This document shows, piece after piece, positions 58,201 to 64,000 of a stretch of 64,000 nt of DNA (positions are counted from its first letter, which is position 1; the number at the start of each line of letters is the position of its first letter). The position numbers and the translations under genes were made by a program. The stretch is from Bimuria novae-zelandiae CBS 107.79 (taxonomy: Eukaryota; Ascomycota; Dothideomycetes; Pleosporales; Didymosphaeriaceae). The notes beneath the pieces are model-generated. The model worked only from the letters and a program-made list of their open reading frames with translations. It was not told the origin of the DNA and made no database searches. Location of the stretch: assembly GCA_010015655.1 (NCBI GenBank), contig ML976669.1, forward strand, positions 130,956 to 194,955, given 5' to 3'.

Positions 58201-59850
58201 TAGCAGACAAGTCAACAAGCAAGTCAAGTCTTGCGAACGACCCTACTGTTGGGACGTGCAGGCTGTCACGGACCAGACGGTGCTCCGTCAACGAGACTTG
58301 ACTTGCTTGTTGCCAACTGTGCTGGCTAGATTGTCGTGGATTGACTGATGCTTTAAATGACAAAAAAAAGAGCGCATCATAGCGAGAGATGTCTTCGTCT
58401 GCTTCTTCTCGGTCCAAAGACAACGTGGAGATTGTTCCTTGGGATTCTGCTTGCCCTCTCCACCTAGCGTCGCTAAATGTGACGGTTTAGGACATGAAGC
58501 TTGGGCGACCTGCGTACGTGCGGGCCGTCCACGTGATCCACACAGTATATAGCTCCATAGAGTAGCTTCTCAATCAAAACGATTGCCTGAACACTTTTTT
58601 TCGACGTTACACTAAAAGCATCCTCTGGAAGAGTTCTGAACCGTCGTCTCGACTATTTGTCAATCAAGTAAAGATAAGATCGAAAAATGTTTGTTGCCTG
58701 CTTTCTGGCAACAAAATGTTTTTCGAATAAGTTCCATACAAACCGCGCCCTCCAGCAGTCAATGAGGACCGATCATTGCGCCCACATCTACTATTTTGGG
58801 CGGTATCTTGAACTGGTCTGTTTTGAAAGCTTAGATGCGAAATGGCATGCTTCCGCCTAGCTTTTGGGCTACACAAGTGGTCAAGAAGTGCACCCATGGG
58901 TTGTCGCTCCCCTTGTATCGACGTCAAACCAAGACACTACAGCTCAATATCATGAAAGAAAATTTCGGCTGCTTTTTAAAACTGTCTTTGCGCGTCTACC
59001 ATGTTTTTTTTCTTGCCTGGGGGACGGTAAAGAACTTAGTACGAAGTCACCGAGTCTGATACCGCCTTCGTCTACCTTATATGCACCCCAAAAGCAAAAA
59101 ATCAGGCAAGCATGAGTTTCCCCTGGAAGATTTGCGTCATTTAACCATTAACAGATTTATATTGACATTTATCTGTGGGCATTCGTTCGGAACCACAACA
59201 TACTTCATCTGCCCCATGAACGCCTGCTTCTCCTCCGCGCGAAGCACCAAAAGAAAGGAAGTCAAAAGCTATAATTTGCTCCTGGAGAAATTCTTGTGCT
59301 ACAAAAAGCGGTTTTTGACACCATATGGTACCTGCTTTGCTCCGAAATAATCCTACATCATGGAACAAAATGTGGATCTCTAGTTCTCTCTGGTTGAGCT
59401 ACAAGATACGTTTGCTACGATCAATATGGATTGACCCCGCCTCGGCTCTTATCTGCTGAAACCTCCGAACGAAAGCGTAATGACTTTATCTTCTTCTCTG
59501 AGATTAAAAAGAGGAGTGTCGCAAGTTATGGTCTCTTCTCCGGCATTTTCTTGTGCATCCACCCAAATCCACCTAAAATGTTTTGAGAAAACTCCGACAT
59601 GGATTGCTCCCGAAGAAGCTGCTTCCTGTGCAAAAATTTGGTTACTCGATTGCATGGGAACTGCTATGTTGCAGGTAAGAAACTCTATTATTCTCGCCGC
59701 CATCTCCTTCCTGCCTGCGCGTCAGAAGAGACCTGTTCTTCAACTGCTCCACACGACTTGATCTGGGGTACTCAGATCTAAAAGAAACACCAGACCTAGT
59801 AATACATGGAATCTTGCCTTTTCGCCCAAACCTTTATACCAAGATACATG
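55230..59850 (+). repeat. ~4.6-kb degenerate tandem array, ~55-bp period, CTAAAA...ATGG family
   Basis: A C/T-N-AAAA box recurs about every 49-69 bp across the whole stretch; reading it through I count roughly 75-80 units. After each box, usually 24-26 nt downstream (first base to A), comes ATGG or ATG. Clear pairs: 56828/56853, 56932/56957, 57515/57539, 57626/57650, 59504/59528 and 59573/59599. After ATGG comes a pyrimidine-rich stretch (CTC, CTTC, GCTCTGG types) up to the next box. Bases between boxes are essentially unrelated from unit to unit. No conserved protein, splice-supported gene or RNA polymerase III gene was found inside. Confidence 0.85.
58213..58312. repeat. 19-bp perfect inverted repeat with 62-nt loop inside the array
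   Basis: CAACAAGCAAGTCAAGTCT at 58213-58231 is the exact reverse complement of 58294-58312. One G:U and one G:C pair extend the stem inward. CTGGCTAG flanks it as a direct repeat on both sides (about 58195 and 58321). No match to a known transposon end; a transcript would fold into a strong hairpin. Confidence 0.85.
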
Positions 59851-60419
59851 TGCTACTTTCCTCCTCTGACTGCCACGAGACTTATGTCTAGAGGTGTAAA
59901 TGGCAATCTCGAAAGATTAATTAGTTCATCAACATGTTTAAGAAAAATGTTAATTATTTAATGGCGCGCATTCGGGCTTCCTGTTCGAAAGCTTGAACAC
60001 CTTCACTTATGTTCTTGGGGCGCATGTGGTCGCGACAAAATGGATAATTGCTCGTTCTGTCTTTCTAGAGGCGGCAATATTATCTTGGGACTTGATGGGG
60101 ATACATATAGCTGTTTCTTAACTCTCTGCGCCTCCTATGGGTCATTTAAGAACTTCTTCTTCGCAACAATGGCGATACTGAAACTTTAGTGGATACAGAA
60201 GTAAGCCAAGAGTTTTGCCTTCGTGCTGCATACCCTGGAGTGGCACAGTATGCCAGTTTATATGAGGCTCACCTAAGAAATGCATTAGCCTGAAGAGGCG
60301 CATGCGGCACGGAGCGCCCCGTCTTACTTTGTAGCAGAGCAAGCTTCATGTTTCTGTGCGGCGGACGTTGTCTGGGAACTCCTCTCTCCTCATTATACCC
60401 TCCCAAATACTCATAAATC
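59851..60419. other. AT-rich flank between array and P450 pseudogene
   Basis: No gene. Box-like sequences become rarer and less regular. It includes the former promoter side of the P450. Confidence 0.5.
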
Positions 60420-62908
60420 ATGGGAACATCGCTCGCGCTTTTTGCTGGTGCTGCCGCTTTGACGTATATTTTGGCGACATGTATCTATCGCACTCTGTTT
60501 CATCCACTTTCCCATGTCCCGGGACCAAAATGGGCAGCCATAACACAAGGTTACGAGATGTATCACGATCTTATATTGAAGGCTCGGTTCCCATGGCAGA
60601 TACAGAAGCTTCACAAGACTTTCGGTAAGCAAGCCTCTGTTCTGCTACAGCGTCTCACGGTTGTGCGCACGTTGAGGATCGAGTGATAGCGTCCCGAGGT
60701 CTCACGGATAGTAGGACCCATCGTTTGCATCGCACCCAATGAGGTGCATATCAATGACCCAGCGTTTACGGACACTTTTTTGACTCCGGAATCAATTAAA
60801 CTAAACAAGTATGAGCCACACCAAAATTAGTTTGGCATGCCAGAGTCGACGTTCAATACGATCAATGCGGATATGCATAAGATGATGCGGCACGCTGTGG
60901 CCCCTTTCTTCTCACGACGAGTATCAACGCGCTTGAGCCCACGCTGATAGAAAAGTCAACCTAATGTGCGATCGCCTACAAAGGTTCAAGAAGTCGAAAA
61001 CGCCGGTGGATCTCCGGCTTCTGTTTTCGTGCTTCACGACTGATATTATCACGCAGTATGCATTCCCAAATTGCTTCGGCTTACTTGCGGACCCGGACCT
61101 TGCACCAGTATGGCGTCGCACATTTGCTGAGGGCTTGAGAAACTTTCAGTGGTTCAAGCATTTCCCTAGTCTTTGGACGGTTCTCCGGTCGATACCCGAT
61201 AAGATGCTCGTCAAAATGGCTCCCCAGATGGCCATTACGCAAAATTGGGAGCGAAGCAACCAAAAGCTGGTGAAAGACATAGTCGACACTTTTGATGCTC
61301 AGCCAAAGACGGAGAATCACGTTACCATATTCCATGAACTGCTCGCAAGTGACCTTCCCAAGCACGAGAAGAGCTATGAGAGACTATGGCAGGAAGGCTT
61401 AGTGCTCATTGGAGCTGGCGTGGAGACGACATCTAATACATTCATCGTCGCCCTTTATCATCTATCCTTTAACCCATCTAAGCTTTCACATCTTAAGAAA
61501 GAGCTCGAAGAAGCTATGCCCGATTCAAAGGAACTCGCTCCATGGGCAAAGCAGCGCTGCCAACGAACAGAACGTTCGATCCGAACAATCGATCCGAACG
61601 GCGTTTTCTGGTGTTTTGGATCGAACGAACGAACAGGCATGGTGGGTCGAACAGAGCTTCGAACGAACGCATTATTAGAGCCAAACGTTCGGTTGTTCGG
61701 GACTACGTTTGATCGATTTAGTATGGGGATTCTGTCCTAATTGGTGGAGTATTACCTTGTTCTGCTGGCCTTGTGCCACGCGTGGCGTTGTCGTATATTG
61801 CCTTGTGCAACGTTCTTGTAGAGAAGAAAACTCTGAGTTTTCTCGTCGACGTGCCTCCCACTGTTTCCCATCGTCAGCCGTGAGCGTATCTTGTTATGGA
61901 TCAATTTGTTACCCGCTCGCAGTCGTCCCAGTCGACCCAGTCGACCCAGTCAACCCGGCTGGCATTTGACAGCTATCACCATGCCGGGTCGCGTACGGCA
62001 GCTGTCATGGCGATGGCGGAGAGCTTCGAGAGCTTGGATGACTCGCCATCTGAAGTGGAGTCCGTCGCTCCTACGCATGAATTTCCCGGCGAGCTGAAAG
62101 CGTCCGGAGCTCGTTTTCCTATTGTATGGACCCGCCTCTGGCAAGGCAAACGTCTCCTCAACCACGTCGTCAAGAAGGATGCCGGCTAAAACATCCAGCT
62201 GGTGGACGGCAGCCAGTTTCTCGACCACAACACCAACCTCCTTCCTAATTAGGAAAGTTGTATATATACGAACGTTCGGCCGAACGTTCGTTGTACTGTT
62301 CGAAGACGCTCCTGTTCGAGTCGTCTCGAACGTACGTACATTTGTATGTGGGCCGAACGAACGAACAAGCACCTTGTTCGGATCCTGTTCGATTCGTTGG
62401 CAGCGCTGGGGCAAAGTTAGAGACACTGCCTTGTCTCACTGCGGCCATTAGAGAAGCACTCCGAATGGGATACGGCACCACTTCCCGGTTTATCCGCGTG
62501 GCGCCTGAGGTGACCATGCAGTACAAGAACTATGTGTTTCCACCTCGTACGGCAATCTCGATGAGCGCCATGCTCCTTTGTCAGCACCCCGACGTATTCG
62601 AAGACCTTCACACTTTCAACCCCGAGCGGTGGCTGGGAAAGAATCAGCCGGCAGACGTTTACGTCTTCGGACGCGGCTCACGCATGTGCGCGGGACAGAA
62701 GTAAGTATTTGACCACATATATTGGCCGAAGTGTACTAACATTGTAAGTCTTGCGTATACAGAGTTGTATCTTGCGCTCGCTACCATAGTGCGCAGGTTC
62801 ACGTTAAATCTTTTCGAAACCGACTACTCTGATATTGAAGCGGTGTGTGATGCAGTGTTCCCAATGCCTAAGGCAGACACTAAGGGGGTTCGGGTTTTGG
62901 TCTTGTGA
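60420..62908 (+). pseudogene. Cytochrome P450 pseudogene (trichodiene oxygenase-like)
   Basis: Exon 1, 60420-60624: MGTSLALFAGAAALTYILA membrane anchor, then FHPLSHVPGPKWAAITQGYEMYHD. After a 90-bp intron: PIVCIAPNEVHINDP. Later come the I-helix GAGVETTSNT, the K-helix REALR (ExxR), the PERW region and the haem loop FGRGSRMCAGQ. The final exon is 62749-62908 after an intron at 62701-62748. Lesions: an in-frame TAG at 60828-60830; a frame change around 60925-60960, where LEP-TLIEK and NLMCDRLQRF fall in different frames; and an 857-bp hAT insertion after APWAK at 61551. The whole P450 order is otherwise complete, so decay is recent or modest. A microsomal monooxygenase originally; substrate unknown. 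Confidence 0.88.
61552..62408. mobile_element. Non-autonomous hAT element, 857 bp, in the P450
   Basis: Both ends begin with CAGCGCTGCCAACGAA (16 bp identical inverted repeat, 61552-61567 and complement of 62393-62408). They are flanked by a perfect 8-bp target duplication GGGCAAAG (61544-61551 and 62409-62416), the hAT hallmark. Removing the element and one duplication restores the P450 frame APWAK-LETLPCLTAAIREALR. Subterminal regions are packed with GAACGAAC and GATCCGAAC motifs in both orientations, as transposase-binding arrays are. One short open frame (61896-62189, MDQFVTRSQSSQ...) may be a remnant of the N-terminal part of a transposase; no catalytic domain is present. Confidence 0.95.
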
Positions 62909-63230
62909 GAGCTGTACGCAGGCTTAGTCCTCTTTTTGCAACCAAATTCGTGCTCTTGTTCCCTCAGACTCGGTATGGAATGCATGTATAGCAGCCACCC
63001 GCGCAGTTCATACCCTTGGCTTGTTATTCTGCATCTTTTCAGCTGCGTTGTCATCCTAATTTAAACCTTTGGCATGATCCACACACGCGAGAGCTACTCT
63101 AGAAAGAATGAGAGGGACGAAGGACGTTGAGCCGATGACATATAGCTTCACTGGCCGAAAAGGTGTGAGATCCCTGACGCTATTTCCGGATTAGCGTGGA
63201 TACGTACCAGTATAAGTCTCTCCTCATCAC
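62909..63230. other. 3' flank of the P450 pseudogene
   Basis: No gene or clear repeat. Confidence 0.5.
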
Positions 63231-63818
63231 TGTTATCTTTCCTCAACACTACCTACGACTCGAAAACTCCGTTCATCTAAAAACAGCCCTCAAAACGTGC
63301 ATGGCGCCTCGCTGTGGTGGACCTTTAAGATCTGAGGTCACACCAGACTAGCATAGGATACAAAAAGCTCGCTATTCCTTGGGCTTCTCGCTTGCCACAG
63401 TACTTTCTTCCCTCCGCGAAGTACCAAAATCACAGCTGCAGTTATACATGGGAACTGGACGCTAGAGCTTACAATAACCACAAATCACGCTTTCGCTCTT
63501 ATAGGTGGAAAGCTGCTTGTTTTAAAAACATAAAGTTTAGTGTCGCTCGAGATTTCCTCTTTGGAAGTGCATTAAGCCATCTACAGCTAAAAACCCAAGA
63601 AAATCTAGTTAGAAGACCCAAAAGCTTTTCTTCTATTATGTCTTCAACGACACCCGAGGAAGCAGGCGTATGTCTAACACTTGTGCTGCCAGTACCCATG
63701 TCGACGCTTCTCGACTCCCTGGTAGATTCAATTGCTGGATGTTCAGAAAAGACAGGTCTATTGTTCTACGCCCGCACAGGTTATTCTTTACGAAAGCTAT
63801 GGAGAGATACGCATTAAT
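63231..63818 (+). repeat. Second block of the CTAAAA...ATGG array
   Basis: Same architecture as 55.2-59.9 kb. Examples: box 63277 with ATGG 63301 (24 nt) and box 63424 (CCAAAA) with ATGGG 63448 (24 nt). The P450 therefore lies within, not beside, the array domain. Confidence 0.7.
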
Positions 63819-63876
63819 CCTCGCTCTCTAAAATCCTCGCTCTCTAAAATCCTCACTCTCTAAAATCCTCACTCTC
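63819..63876 (+). repeat. 16-bp tandem repeat, three copies plus a partial
   Basis: CCTCGCTCTCTAAAAT at 63819-63834 and 63835-63850, CCTCACTCTCTAAAAT at 63851-63866, then a 10-bp partial. The unit contains the CTAAAA box, so it may be a recent local expansion of the same family. The rest of the window (63877-64000) shows no gene. Confidence 0.9.
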
Positions 63877-64000
63877 GAGTCTATTCTCCCAGAATATCTA
63901 CCTTCTACTAGCAAGATTTTCAACTGAGTTCTTTACGCCTCATTGCTCTTTTCCCCAGATACTCGCGGCACAAAAAACGAATGCATTTTCTTGCTTCTCT

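Noticed and set aside
56600..59800. Possible telomeric or centromeric satellite
   Set aside because: No TTAGGG-type repeat, the window flank is ordinary housekeeping sequence, and units are too diverged for a homogenised satellite; position on the chromosome cannot be told from this window.
55230..59850. CRISPR-like array of short boxes with unique spacers
   Set aside because: Boxes are only 6 nt and degenerate, the host is a eukaryote, and no Cas-like gene is present. It is a diverged tandem repeat.

Overview
This is a nuclear window from a filamentous ascomycete (Pezizomycotina). Protein-coding genes carry one to six short introns, mostly 45-80 bp, with GTRNGY donors and CTAAC/CTGAC branch sites a few bases before the acceptor. 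Fungal-specific families are present (PXB/DUF3818 PX protein, ATG24, PFA4, TMA22, CLIP-170 with zinc knuckles). A pogo-type transposon at the left edge has TAA/TAG stops of the kind repeat-induced point mutation (RIP) makes. Dothideomycetes is my guess for class, not shown by the sequence.

Layout. 1-1050: decayed pogo-like transposase 3' end. 1.2-10.2 kb: PX/PXB protein, Nudix CoA pyrophosphatase, eIF4A, F-box/JmjC protein. 10.3-11.8 kb: gene-free block of two degenerate minisatellites. 12.1-30 kb: LETM1/Mdm38, mitochondrial adenylate kinase, Snx4/Atg24, Nop14, a small membrane protein, a Mex67-like protein lacking its NTF2-like domain, Tma22, Alg12, Pfa4. 30.5-42.3 kb: HAP3 (NF-YB), prefoldin 2, Cmc2, Ntr2, SmG, an APH-type kinase-like protein, CLIP-170. 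42.3-43.8 kb: small degenerate repeats. 43.8-54.6 kb: ATP synthase alpha, NAD-dependent methylene-THF dehydrogenase, Mms19, Rpf2, Grx3/4. 54.6-64 kb: no intact gene; a roughly 5 kb degenerate tandem array, a P450 pseudogene split by a non-autonomous hAT element with perfect 8-bp target duplications, then more of the array.

Most of the window is housekeeping (translation, ribosome biogenesis, splicing, mRNA export, mitochondria, Fe-S assembly, glycosylation). Many neighbours are head-to-head with short shared promoters: Alg12/Pfa4, prefoldin-2/Cmc2, Ntr2/SmG, Mtd1/Mms19, Rpf2/Grx4, Nop14/membrane protein.

The strongest unexplained signal is a repeat family shared by the 10.6-11.1 kb array (minus orientation) and the 55-60 and 63 kb arrays (plus orientation). 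Units are so diverged that only two boxes survive, CTAAAA and ATGG, and these stay about 24-26 nt apart in both arrays although they are 45 kb apart and inverted relative to each other.

All gene models are read by eye from splice signals, frame continuity and remembered family sequence; no alignment was run.
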